A stretch of DNA of 64,000 nt from Takakia lepidozioides (lineage: Eukaryota > Streptophyta > Takakiopsida > Takakiales > Takakiaceae): the NCBI GenBank assembly GCA_030704615.1, contig CM060732.1, forward strand, positions 70,597,053 through 70,661,052, written 5' to 3'. Below are positions 1-10,204 of the stretch, piece by piece. Below the pieces are notes generated by a model. It was not told the DNA's origin. It was given only the letters and a program-made list of their open reading frames with translations, and did no database searches. Made by a program: the position numbers and the translations under genes. How positions within the stretch are numbered: the first letter of the stretch is position 1; every line of letters starts with the position of its first letter.

Positions 1-345
1 TTTCTACTTCTGGGTAGTTGCAAGATAGAGTGTCTCACTTTCGGCAGATGGTGTCGTCCATGAAAGGTTTTTTTTTTTTTTTTTTTTTTTTTGGAGCATA
101 TTTTTTCAGTCGATTCTTATAAAGATAGACAATAGTATACTTAATATCTTTAGTAAAGGGTCTACTAACCCCAAATACTATAGATATTATTTATTTAAAA
201 AATTAATCTTTAATTGGATTTATTTTTTAGGAATCAAATCTTAGAATCTCAGGACCATTTGTCCACACCTAGCCATCCTAGATTATATGTTTGTAGATTT
301 ATCAATAAAAGATGATATCCCAAAACTGCATTGCCTTCTAACAAT
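1..345. other. AT-rich non-coding DNA
   Basis: There is no credible reading frame here. A T-tract of about 26 bases lies at about 67-92, followed by AT-rich sequence. It may belong to the decayed LTR element that follows, but no LTR end or target duplication could be recognised. Confidence 0.5.
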
Positions 346-349
346 TTGC

Positions 350-1213
350 TTGAGATTATGTGTGATGATGAGGAGGCGGTCTTGTAACAGTTGAATCAAT
401 TAATTGCGCATCATGAGATCAAAGAGATATGATGACTCCCTAAAGTAAGAACACCGGTCATACCTCCAAATCAGAAAGGCGGTCCAAGTTCACAAGGCGG
501 CAACAGCACAAGAGGAGCTTCCAGAGGAACAAACACGAGCCTCTGGTCAGTTTCTCTTCCCAAGAAAGTCTGAAAAATTTCTCGAGCCAGAGACATGAAG
601 ATCTTAAGATATTAAACCATTTCTACAAAGGGCGCATATCCATGTCACCAATGGAGGTCATCATGCATGTACCGGGTGAGTTTGAGAAATTAAAAAGTTT
701 GGTCAAGGTTGTGGAGTAGAGCGAATTCAATGTTTTTCCAGCCAACAGGGTTCAACATGAGTCCAAATGGCACACGACACGAGTGACCCAGATTTGGAAG
801 CAATATCATATGCTTTCAGAGGCAAAGTTAAGGCTTTGCATTCTCTGGTTACGATTGGCAATTACCAAGTAATGGGCCAGATCGATACAAGAGCCATGAT
901 ATCCGTGATAACAACAACCACAGTAAGAGACTTAGGCTTAATGAGCCGTGTCACCATTGACAAGGACATGATATATCAGGTAGCTTCAGGTGCTGTTGAG
1001 ACAGCAATGGGGGTACTTGACAATTTGAAGGTTACAGTGAAAAAACTAACTAACATGATCAGTTTTATGGTGGTGGACACTGACACATACAACATGCTGC
1101 TCGGACTAGACTTCTTGAAGAAGTTCGGGGCAGCAGTTGATACGGAGACAGAGACACTTAGGGTCAGGTACCACTACAAGGGATCGTTTTTCGCACCCAA
1201 CTCGCGGTTGTGA
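350..1213 (+). pseudogene. Degenerate gypsy-type gag tail and aspartic protease
   Basis: The open part (767-1213, 148 residues) reads like the protease domain of a Ty3/gypsy polyprotein. It has a hydrophobic strand, then DTRAMISVI where an active protease has D-[ST]-G-A, and later the flap-distal pattern MLLGLDFLKKFGA typical of these proteases. The active-site glycine is replaced (DTR), so the enzyme is probably dead. Upstream, 350-760 holds frameshifted polar codons compatible with the end of a gag region, but no zinc knuckle can be read. No RT follows: after 1213 the sequence changes character. It is best seen as an orphan retroelement fragment. Family placement rests on motif resemblance only. 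Confidence 0.55.
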
Positions 1214-1618
1214 TTTGTCCGAAACGACTGCTCCTGCGACTCCCGGTTTCGAATGACCACTTGTAAGTCAGCGCAAACAAATTTATGCCATGCAGGCATG
1301 GCGGATGAAGATGAAAAGTCGCGGAAACAACTGCGGGTTTCCCGCCGATTTATAGGTCAATTTCCTAAAACAGGATTTTTTTTTAATATTATAAAAATTT
1401 GCAATTGTTTTAACGACTGTGGGTTGGACCCCCCGGGGACATTTTTATTAATTGTAACCCATATGACACTATTTCTTAACTACAATGACACGCGTCGATT
1501 TTCTGTAGAGTAAAGAGAGTCTCACTGCTCCATAAGTCGCGGTGAGGGGGCTGAGGACTTAGCAAGATTTGCAAGTCAGACGCGACCCCCATCTCCTTCG
1601 TCTTCCCTTCCCTCATCT
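1214..1618. other. Unassigned sequence
   Basis: About 400 bases separate the protease remnant from the PPR fragments. One short plus frame (1253-1513) shows no recognisable domain. I see no repeat boundary or RNA gene. Confidence 0.4.
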
Positions 1619-1619
1619 A

Positions 1620-2060
1620 CTGCAAACTATTCAGAATAACATCTGGTAAAATTCCAGCTTTGACAATGTCCCCATGGACTTCCTTGCCCTTATCCAGCGC
1701 TGCCAGGCTCACACACACCTTGCAAATCTAACCTAGGGTGATCTAGTCGGACTTCACCCCTTCCCTCATCATTTGCTCAGAGGTCTCCAAAGCCTCCTTC
1801 TTGCGCCCCTGCTGTACATAAGCTGTGATATCGCAATCCAAGACACCACACCTCGTTCGGCCATATTGTCCAACATTCCCTTTGCATCCTCGATGCTCCC
1901 ACATGTTGCATACATGTTCATCAGAGTAGTGTTCAGAACAACATCTGGTACGATTCCAGCTTCGACAATGTCAGCATGGACCTCTTTGCCTTTTTCTAGG
2001 GCTGCCAGGATCACACACACATTGCAAACACAAACATGGGTGATGTATTTCCTGTATCGA
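1620..2060 (-). pseudogene. PLS-class PPR protein fragment
   Basis: Read leftwards, this stretch encodes pentatricopeptide repeats of the plant PLS type. An L-like motif has ALEKGKEVHADIVEAG, followed by an S/P unit with LMNMYATCGSIEDAKG and AERGVVSW. A further copy of the ALDKGKEVHGDIVKAG motif lies at about 1625-1720 after a frameshift. PPR proteins bind organellar RNA for editing, splicing or stability, but only two to three repeats remain here, with stops and no start or C-terminal E/DYW domain. Just to the right a second PPR fragment points the other way. Together they look like an inverted, pseudogenised pair. Confidence 0.7.
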
Positions 2061-2274
2061 TGTATAAAGGGAGTGGCAGCGGGCAGGAAGGAGAAAGCAC
2101 CGCCTGACTCCCAATGATTAAGAACACGTAATCCAAGAATGCAGAGTGAAGAGCTAACAACAAGAGGAGTGAAGAGAGAAAGCTTTCGGGATTGAAACCC
2201 TAGAGAGAATGCTGCTTCAGAATCTCTGAGTCGAGAACGGATGTGCATGAAAAGAAAAAGGGTAATGAAGGAAG

Positions 2275-2712
2275 AGGGGGCTGCACTCGTCGCAGTAGGG
2301 TTGACATGTATGCTAAATGTGGGTGCATTGAGAATGCAAAGGGAGTGTTTGACCTAATGGCTGAACGAAATGTGGTGTCTTGGAGCACAATGATTGCAAG
2401 ATATGCACAGCATGGGTGCGGGATGGAGGCTATGGAGACATATGAGAAAATGGTGGAAAGGGGTGAAGCCCAACCACATCACATTTATTTGTGTCTGCAA
2501 TGCGTGTGCAAGTCTAGCAGCCCTGGAAAAGGGCAGAGAGGTCCATGGTGACATCATCAAAGCGGGAATTGAACCAAATATTGTTATGAACAATACCCTC
2601 ATGGACATGTATGCCAATTGTGGGTGCATCGAGGATGCAAAGGGAGTGTTCGACAATATGACTGAAGGGGATCTGGTATCTTGTAACGCCATGATCACAG
2701 GATATGCCCTCT
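2275..2712 (+). pseudogene. PLS-class PPR protein fragment
   Basis: The plus strand encodes successive PPR units: VDMYAKCGCIENAKGVFD, AERNVVSWSTMIARYAQHG, then (after a +1 shift at about 2460) KPNHITFICVCNACASLA, ALEKGREVHGDIIKAG and MDMYANCGCIEDAKGVFD. These are the S, P and L motifs of the plant PLS family. The fragment starts abruptly about 40 bases after the oppositely oriented fragment and ends at about 2710, where a tandem array begins (GYALFSACSAL is already array sequence). It lacks a start, an organelle-targeting peptide and a DYW tail, so it is a relic. Confidence 0.72.
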
Positions 2713-3632
2713 TTTCAGCTTGTTCTGCCCTCTCATCGGGCTCAGCCCTGAATTTGCATATTGAATTTTGTAAGTTAGCTCGTAGGGTGGATCTGTGGTG
2801 GTTTGTGGTGAGGGCACCTCCTTCTTCGACCTGTTTCAGCCTGTTTGGTCCTCTCATCAGGCTCAGCCCTGAATTTGCATATTGAATTCCGTAAGTTAGC
2901 TCGTAGGGTGGATCTGTGGTGGTTCGTGGTGAGGGCACCTTATTCTTCGACCTGTTTTCAGCCTGTTTTGACCTCTCATCAGGCTCAAGCCTGAATTTGC
3001 ATATTGAGTTCTGTAAGTTAGCTCGTAGGGTGGATCTGTGGTGGTTTGTGGTGAGGGCACCTTCTTCTTCGACCTGTTTTAGCCTGCAGTTTTGCCCTCT
3101 TTTCAGCCTGTTTTGCCCTCTCATCAGGCTCAGCCCTGAATTTGCATATTGAATTCACAAGAGCTCGTAGGGTGGATCTGTGGTGGTTTGTGGTGAGGGC
3201 ACCTCCTTCTTTGACCTGTTTCAGCCTGTTTTGCCCTCTCATCAGGCTCAGCCTTGAATTTGCATAGTGAATTCTGTAAGTTAGCTCGTAGGGTGGATCT
3301 ATGGTGGTTTGTGGTGAGGGCACCTTCTTCTTCGACCTATTTCAACCTATTTTGACCTCTCATCAGGCTCAGCCCTGAATTTGCATATTGAGTTTTGTAA
3401 GTTAGCTCGCAGGGTGGATCTATGGTGGTTTGCGATGCGGGCACCTTCTTCTTCGACCTGTTCAGTTTTGCCCTCTTTTTAGCCCGTTTTGCCTTCTCAT
3501 CAGGCTCAACCCTGAATTTGCATATTGAATTCTGTAAGTTAGCTCGTAGGGTGGATCTGTGGTACTGGTTTGTGGTGAGGGCACCTTCTTCTTCGACTTG
3601 TTTCAACGTGTTTTGTCGTCTCATCAGTGTCA
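2705..3632. repeat. Tandem array, about 120 bp units, seven copies
   Basis: The landmark GAATTTGCATA recurs at 2750, 2871, 2993, 3138, 3256, 3378 and 3516, giving spacings of 121, 122, 145, 118, 122 and 138. Each unit continues with a conserved AGCTCGTAGGGTGGATCT block, a GGTGAGGGCACC block and a pyrimidine-rich TTCTTCGACCTGTTTCAGCC block. The longer spacings carry an extra TTTTGCCCTCTTTTCAGCC segment. The array starts exactly where the PPR fragment stops. No coding function is evident, although both strands stay open through several units because of composition. Confidence 0.9.
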
Positions 3633-3639
3633 TGGTTTT

Positions 3640-5480
3640 AGTCATGGTTAACTAGAATTACCTACTTCTAGTTAACTAGGACATTTTGGATATTTATATT
3701 TGTATTTTGTGTGTTGGGACTTCATTTGGTCTCACATGCCAAGTGAGGTGTCAAACCTCACTTAGGACATGGGAATGGGTTTTCCCCTTGTGAGTGTTGA
3801 GGAGGGCTCATCTTCTTGTAGTTGAGCCTCCATAAGCCTCTCCCACCTCCATAGCTCTAGGTATTGAGAGGGAGTGTGATGATGGCTTTGTAGGGTGGAT
3901 TCCCTTAGCAAAGGTGCCCTTGGCTTGACTTAGTTTATGTGATTGAGTGGATTCATGAGTGGAGTGTTTCCATTGTGTATTCACTTCCATTATCACTACA
4001 AGAAAATCACTTTATGCTTGTGAGTGCGGAGTGTAAGGATTAGTTTTAGCACTTGTATTGGTGTACACCAAGGAGTGAGAGAGCTAGAAAGCTCAAGTAT
4101 CTCACAAGGCTTGCAAGGTGTTGCAAGGAGGAGTGTTTTTGCATTGCATCAAAGAGGTGGAGAGCTCAAGGAGAGAGCTCTTGAGTTACAAGACTTTGCA
4201 GAGGTGGAGAGCTTAAGGAGAGAGCTCTTGTATCACAAAGCTTGCATGGTTTTGCAAGGTAAGTGCTTATATGTGTACTAAGGGTTTGAGAGCTTGGAAA
4301 AGAGCTATTGCATCACAAGAGGAGCGTCTTGTGTATGGAGAAGATAAACACTAGGGTTTCAAGAGCAAGCTCTAGTACTTGTTCATGGTGTGAAAGAGAA
4401 GCCAAAGAGCGGCACATGCTTGGGTTGGAAACACCATAGAAGGAGTACAACAAGGGTAGCTTGAGGAGCATTGAGTAGCTCAAGAGAAGCTAAGAAGTGG
4501 TTGTTCTATCCATGGTGAAATGAAGCCAAGTGGGGTTTCATTTGGTTGACAAACGAGCAAGCGAAGGCGGCGCTAGAAGGGAGTGTTTTTGCTAGTTCTA
4601 TGAGTTCTTGGATTGCTCTTGGTGAAGCAAATGATTGAGCAAGCAAGTGGCGCATGTGTGAAACAAGTGGCGCATGCTTTCCAAGTGTGGCTTCCAATTC
4701 AAGCGTGAGGAGAGCTAGAAGGTGAAGTAAGCAAGTTCATCCTTGTGTATGAGGTGGTGCATGTTGTGGAAGAAAAGCCAAAGAGCTACATAGGCTAGGG
4801 CTTGAAGACAACAAAAACAACCACTTGGAAAGCATCAAGAAGCTTAAGATGACTCCAAAAGGAAGCATGTGGGTGAGAATTCTATCCATGATGATGTGAA
4901 ACCAAGCCTAGAGTATTGAAGAGCTTGGAGCACATGTGGGAGATCATTGGAGGTGGTCTTCATGAAGAAAGGAGATTGTGGCTTACGGCATGCATAACAA
5001 CTTCAACCATACATTAGCATATGACAAGACAAGGAAGGGGAAGGTGAAGCTCATGTATTCATTCCCTTTTTGCTTAAGTTTTGTAGTGGATGGTTGATCA
5101 AGCAAGTGATGCTTATGTGGAGCATGCTCTTTAGGGCTTGTGACTTCAAGTTTGAGAAGATGAGCTCTTGAATAGAGGTGTGGATACACATTATGATGAA
5201 TGAAGAGAACACCTAGGTCAAGAGGTGGAAGTGTGTGTGACTAGCCCATGCAAGGGAAAGCACATGGAAGATGACATACAAAATTCAAATTCAAGCAAGG
5301 CTTGACGCTTGTCATTGGGCACATTAGCTTGCTATGAGTTCCAAGGAGATCAAGAGGAACTTGTCAATTTGGGATGAATGCATTGCAAAGTAAGATAATG
5401 CAATCTTGCATGCATGTTAGGGGGGAAGATACCATGAAGAAGGTGTTTCTTACTATACTCTACAAACCCTAGTCTCCATA
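3640..5480. other. Repeat-derived non-coding region
   Basis: No gene is supported. Short direct repeats built around AGAGCTCTTG, ATCACAA and GCTTGCA.GGT.TTGCAAGG recur three times between 4085 and 4265. The phrases AGCAAGTGG and CGCATG recur at about 4560-4690 and 5100. Purine-rich, stop-filled sequence of this kind is typical of a decayed LTR or untranslated part of a retroelement. I could not find matching LTR ends. Confidence 0.4.
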
Positions 5481-5494
5481 CTCTTCAAGAAACT

Positions 5495-5660
5495 GTGTAT
5501 GGGCTCCCTCTGCCCATCATACACTTTTGTGAACAGAGTATGGAACCCCTCTGCCCAACATACTCTTTTGTGAACAGAGTATGGGCCCCCTCTCCCCAAC
5601 ATACGTTTTTTGAACAGTGTATGGGCTCTCTCTGCCCCACCATACATTTTTTTGAACAGT
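5495..5660. repeat. 41 bp minisatellite, four units
   Basis: Four head-to-tail copies of a 41 bp unit (5495-5535, 5536-5576, about 5577-5616, about 5617-5658) follow the pattern GTATGGG, a C/T-rich core, CCCAACATAC, TTTTTGAACA. Each unit holds an inverted pair, GTATGGG against CCCA.CATAC, so a transcript could fold into a series of small hairpins. The period is not a multiple of three, so it is not a coding repeat. Confidence 0.85.
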
Positions 5661-5714
5661 GTGTGGATACAAGTGGAGAGACTTTGCCTACCATACGTTT
5701 TCATTAGAAGTGTA

Positions 5715-6000
5715 TGACATCTAGGGTGTATTTGGAGGAGTATTGCCTTTGGAGGATCTTTGGGGGGTCCTTTGAGGAGCTTTTGTAAGACACTTGAAGA
5801 GCTCTTGAAGGGGTGTTTGGAGGACTTTTTGGAAGACTATTGGAGGTCTTTGAAGACCAATATTTGGCAAACATTTGGAGCCTTTGGAGGGCTATTTGGA
5901 GGACTATTTTGGGGTCCTTGGAGGCTAATATTTGGCGAGAGCCTTAGTGAGATTATTTGAGAGACCTTGGAAGGTAGTTCTGTTTGTTGGTCATGAGCAA
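5715..6000. repeat. G-rich low-complexity repeat (TTTGGAGGA type)
   Basis: Degenerate copies of TTTGGAGGA/CTTTGGAGG occur every 15-40 bases between about 5729 and 5935. The apparent plus frame (5760-5960) is only a by-product of this composition. It follows the 41 bp minisatellite directly and may belong to the same element. Confidence 0.6.
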
Positions 6001-6419
6001 GGGCGTTTAGAGATAGGGGGAGACTAGTGGGACGAGAGCATTCTGGGATTAGGAATTGCTTTAGTCTCTCTTCCCCATAGTCTTCCACCCTCTATGTAGG
6101 CCAAAACCTTTCCGTAGGTGGAGGCAAAAGTCAGTCCGAGTTTGGGCTGGGGTGTCCTTGCAGGAGCGACACTGTGGAGTGTTTTTTTTTGTGTGGGGGA
6201 GTTACTGTCTTGATTTTCTTGTGTTTGGATCCCCCCACACCTGCATGCTTGACTGTGTGCCATGTCAGTTTTGTGTGGGCGCTTGTTTTCATAGGAGGTT
6301 GGTCCGGATTTGATCACCGGCCAATCCTAGAGCATGATGTCGGTGGTGAGGCTGGCTGCCGTCGAATGCTACCGCCGTTGGTATACTACTGCCATCGAAT
6401 GCTACCGATGTGGCTATTT

Positions 6420-7250
6420 TACCTTATATACCCTGATTAGATATACCCTTCAAAAAAGTAGGATATATTGGACTTTTTGATGCAAGTAAATATAAGGATA
6501 AAGGTATACATCCAAGTACCTAAACTTGCCACACCAGGGTATACATATATCAATATACCCTGATATACCCGTCGGGTATATCAGGGTAATCAATATATCC
6601 TTAGGATATAAGTAAATTATTTTTCTCAAATCATTTTCCCTCCAGGTATGAAAATTGAAATCTCAAAAAATTATTTTCCCTCCGGATATGGATAAATTAA
6701 CTTTTCAGATTTCTATGTAACCCCCGGGTATGGATATATATGCCAAAATATACCCTGAGGGTATGAATAGTTTCCGGGTATGGATAATTATTTCAATTAA
6801 TATGTAATTTAATGGTTTTAAAGAATATATGATGTTCTTCAACATGTACAAAACACAAAAAAAAAAATGTATGGTAAAAGAGAAAATTGATAAGACATTG
6901 CATAATATTTTGGTCTCAATTCCCAATGCAAGATGGAAGAGGTTTAAGAATCCAAAAACAAAAATCCCCCCCTCAAGGCCTAAATTTGTGGGCTATCGCT
7001 CCCATATGCGAGATCTGAAGTGGCATTCTTTGGGTTATATGACATTTTAGGAATGATATATATGTAGCATTTGTTTCAGCTGTGATTAGAGCTTTCTTAC
7101 AGCTCAAGGCTCCCTAACAACACAACAAAAAGAGAAAAGACCTAGCACATAATGGCTATGAGGGCACATAAAGGCCCTTATATACCCTGATTAGATATAC
7201 CCTTCAATTTAACATATACCCTTCAGAAAAGTAGGGTATATTGGAGCCTC
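6420..7250. repeat. AT-rich TATACCC repeat region with palindrome
   Basis: TATACCC or its complement GGGTATA recurs many times. A near-identical phrase (TATATACCCTGATTAGATAT, then ACCCTTCA and a few bases on, AAGTAGG.TATATTGG) occurs at about 6424-6474 and again at about 7179-7243, as direct repeats about 750 bp apart. Inside, 6556-6588 forms a palindrome with two 16 bp arms and a one-base centre. Direct repeats bounding an AT-rich, gene-free segment could be the ends of a small non-autonomous element. No target duplication was seen. Confidence 0.5.
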
Positions 7251-7254
7251 TCAT

Positions 7255-8095
7255 TTTACAATATTTGCGACCTTATGGCACACGCGCGAGCTAACCGGTG
7301 GGCCCCGCGCACGGACGCACGGCTCCCCCCACCCCGCCCCGCCCAGCCGCGCCCGCGGCAGCTCCGCCGTGCCCTTAGTCCGCCGCGGCCAATCTGCCCG
7401 CCTGTCCGCTGCCCATGAGTCCGCTTCCCCTCAGTCTGCCAGTTCGCCAATTTGCCGGCCAGTATGCAGACTAGTCAGTCCGCTTTGCCAGTCCCCTCAC
7501 GTCCACTTTGCCAGTCTACCCGCCAGTCCGCTGCCCATGAGTCCGCTTTCCTCCAGTCTGCTCACGACGGCACATCTGGACCGTCCGTTCCTAAATCCCA
7601 TTTGGGCCCTCCATTTTTAGGGCATGAATTCAAACCTTATCCATGCCGCCTGCCACTTGGCAGCAGCCACGAACGTGCGCACTGTTGCTCCTTGCACGTT
7701 GTCCATCGTGTACAGTGTACTGCGGCGCGTTTCTTGCAGGTTCAGAAGCGTGTCCTTTGTACTGTACAGGACATGGACGTGGAAGCAGAAGGCGACGATA
7801 TACTAAAAACGGAAAGCTCGCTTATACGGCCTCTTCCACAATGTTTGCAAACACCAAAACCAGGACCTTTCAACACGAAGGACCTCCATTGGAAGAGAGA
7901 GACGACGCAAAATGGGTATATGGGTGTGCAAGTGAATGTTCACAAGGCCTGTATACCATGGGATAGAGTTGATGACTTTGTCCTTGGAGAGGAGAGTTTG
8001 GTGGACTACCCCACTTAGTTCTGGGTGAATGTGCAACCCAGCATGCGAAAAGAGCCGAGAGCCAACACATTTCTGAACAGTACCCTGTGTGCACC
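7255..8095. other. GC-rich degenerate repeats, then unassigned sequence
   Basis: Between 7255 and 7600 the base composition jumps to GC-rich. The phrases GCCCATGAGTCCGCTT and CCAGTC.GC recur irregularly. From 7620 to 8095 several frames overlap but none shows a recognisable domain. The sequence joins the truncated RT of the methyltransferase-bearing retroelement at about 8100. Confidence 0.4.
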
Positions 8096-8099
8096 ATCC

Positions 8100-8640
8100 T
8101 CATCGTCCTTTTGCATGCCCAATGACATCAAAGATTTCCTCTGGAGTCGGCATGGCATATTTATCGGACTTAGTCTGACGGTTTACAGGACGATAGTCCC
8201 CACACATCCTTCTTTCTGTCCAATTGCCATAGATATCCTTCTTAGCTGGCATCACCGTTGCCGAGGCATACTCCCCGCCTAACAACTCCACCAATCCAGC
8301 TTCAAACAACTCCATAGTCCGTGACTAGATCAATGACCTCTCCATGTCACTATCCCGGTAGGGCCTTCGAAAGATTGACGTGTCACTTGCCAAATCAATA
8401 CGAATCTCCTGACTCTTCAAACTCCCCAAATCCTTCAAACCGAAGGCAAAGCAATTTCTATAAGCCCTTAGAAATTGCTGGATCCTCCGTCTCTCTCCTC
8501 CGGTGACTGTAGGTCCAACATCTGGTTCCCAATTGTCCTCAGTGACTGCAACCTTGGGTACATCAGGCTTGGGAGTAGGAGACGAATCCTTTGGTTGTTA
8601 GATAGCAACCTCTTGGGCCTTGTCCGCCCAATTTGACTGT
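8100..8640 (-). pseudogene. Truncated gypsy reverse transcriptase (5' part)
   Basis: Downstream of the methyltransferase the frame continues through a linker (CFAFGLKDLGSLKSQEIRIDL; stop and shift near 8,330) into the fingers region of a Ty3/gypsy RT: MELFEAGLVELL, ASATVMPAKKD, then RRMCGDYRPVNRQTKSDKYAMP and PTPEEIFDVIG. The palm with the catalytic YxDD box, RNase H and integrase are missing because the element stops at about 8,100. It shows that the methyltransferase was inserted between PR and RT of an otherwise ordinary gypsy-type pol. Confidence 0.75.
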
Positions 8641-8949
8641 GGCGTAGCCTCCACTTGCTCTGCCATAACCACCTTGAGAACATCCTCTGGGGAAGAAACA
8701 TTCTCAACCTCTTCAAAAACATTGGCCACCTTGGCCTCCAACTGATCCTCAGTGTATGGCTCTTCCCGCTCCTCATATTGCTGCTTGAGAGATCCAAGGA
8801 CTCTCTCTTTCCGCATCTCATCCCACATCTGCCATGGGTGTTTGCACCCCATGATCCTGTGCTCGCCCCCACTCACTGCCTCAACCGTCCTGGTTGGAAG
8901 AGGGGATACAATACCAAATGGGAGTGCAGAAGTAGCCACCACTCTCTGC

Positions 8950-10020
8950 AACCTCCGTTGCTCAGCCATGCACAAGCTAATGACCCATGTCAAGCAATTT
9001 AGATCCGTTGCTTGACCCAACACATGTCGGCGTGATGCCTCTGACAGAGCTGGCATAGCTGTAGTGCCGTGGCTAATCCCATTGCCCGCTCTCGCTCATC
9101 TGCATTGGGCTCCACCAATTGCTGTAGCACACTGTCCCAAATCAACCCAGGACCATTGTCTCGAAAAGCATGAGACGAGGGAAAGCTTGTGAGCGTAGGC
9201 AAGGCCGCACGTGGCTGCCCCACTCGATTTACCACTGCTAGAGGTGGACGGTCATCATGCCGCACCCTCTATGGTTGCCTCCCTTGGTCCAAAATGCTCA
9301 ACTGTGAGATTGGGTGGCCGTTGAATGGAATCGTATGCTCTCTTGAGCAACTCTGGTGGTGCAAGATTGGTCCACCACAATCGAGGTCGATGTGCTCGTG
9401 ATCCCACCGTTGCTACATCCAATAGCACCGCCGATCCAATCCAAGACCGCACCTGATGCACACTGGCCATAACCCTAGCCCGAGAGTCCCCCATAAGAGG
9501 AACATTCTCCTTGAGATATAGGCTAGAGGTTCCACTTGCCTCGTCTGCAAGTCACGCAACACTCTCAACATCTCCCAAAACAAATGCGATCGTGCATCAT
9601 GCAAGCCGTTTCCATGACCTGCGGGAGAGTGTCATTGGCAAGGCCATCCAGCTATCACCAAGTCAATGGCACCATGCTGGTCCAAATCACCCGCCCCCAA
9701 CAACGTAATGTCTGCTGGCAATGCCTTTTGATATCCTTGAATTGCTGAGAGAGGCAACAACTCAGGGTACCGGTGTGTGAGCAAGACGATGTGGCGCATA
9801 GAAATACGCCGAGCTATCTCATTCTTCTCCACATACAAGTACTTGCGTACTTTAATCCCAGCTTGCAACACTCCTGCAGGCCCAGTGCTCATGCCTCCAA
9901 ACAGGTCTAGCAAACAAATCCCTGAGTCAGGTGGTTGCCAGGTAATTGACACTGTATCCAAAGGAGCTAACTGAGGAAGTCCAGGTGATGTCACTGAACT
10001 CCCCTCACTCACCAATGGCT
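8950..10020 (-). pseudogene. C5-cytosine DNA methyltransferase domain inside a retroelement polyprotein
   Basis: All main motifs of the DNA cytosine-C5 methyltransferase fold are present in order. Motif I is DLFGGMSTGPAGVLQAG (9,907-9,857), then YVEKNEIAR (motif II). Motif IV is AGWPCQ with the catalytic Cys (PCQ at 9,643-9,635). Motif VI is ENVPLMG (about 9,509-9,489), motif VIII is GSRAHRPRLWW (about 9,404-9,372), a target-recognition/motif IX stretch is PTLTSFPSSHAFRDNGPG (9,199-9,146), and motif X is RRHVLGQATDLN (9,032-8,997). The AHR-x-R-x-W form of motif VIII recalls the DNMT3/DRM branch. It would transfer a methyl group from SAM to cytosine C5. This copy is inactivated by a TGA directly after PCQ and by frameshifts near 9,520, 9,270 and 9,075. 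The coding frame continues from protease upstream and into RT downstream. Confidence 0.85.
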
Positions 10021-10204
10021 ATGCCTCCTGCCATACTTGGTGCACACACTCGCCTGCTACTCGATGCAAATTCCTAACTGTACCCCACAATGGAATACGA
10101 ACAGAAACATGAGGAAGCAAATCAGCCTTGTATGCCAATTGTTTGTCCTCATCAGGTGGTGGCCTATCATCTGCATGGCTATTGCCCTCCAAGAGCTCAC
10201 CACC

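Noticed and set aside
2705-3632. CRISPR-like array
   Set aside because: Units are about 120 bp throughout with no unique spacers, in a plant nuclear sequence with introns; ordinary tandem repeat.
7369-8018. Long plus frames in the GC-rich stretch
   Set aside because: Pro/Ser-rich composition arises from degenerate GCCCATGAGTCCGC repeats; no domain.
8468-9015. Several overlapping frames opposite or shifted from the methyltransferase linker
   Set aside because: They are shadows in other frames; the frame continuous with motif X and RT was chosen.
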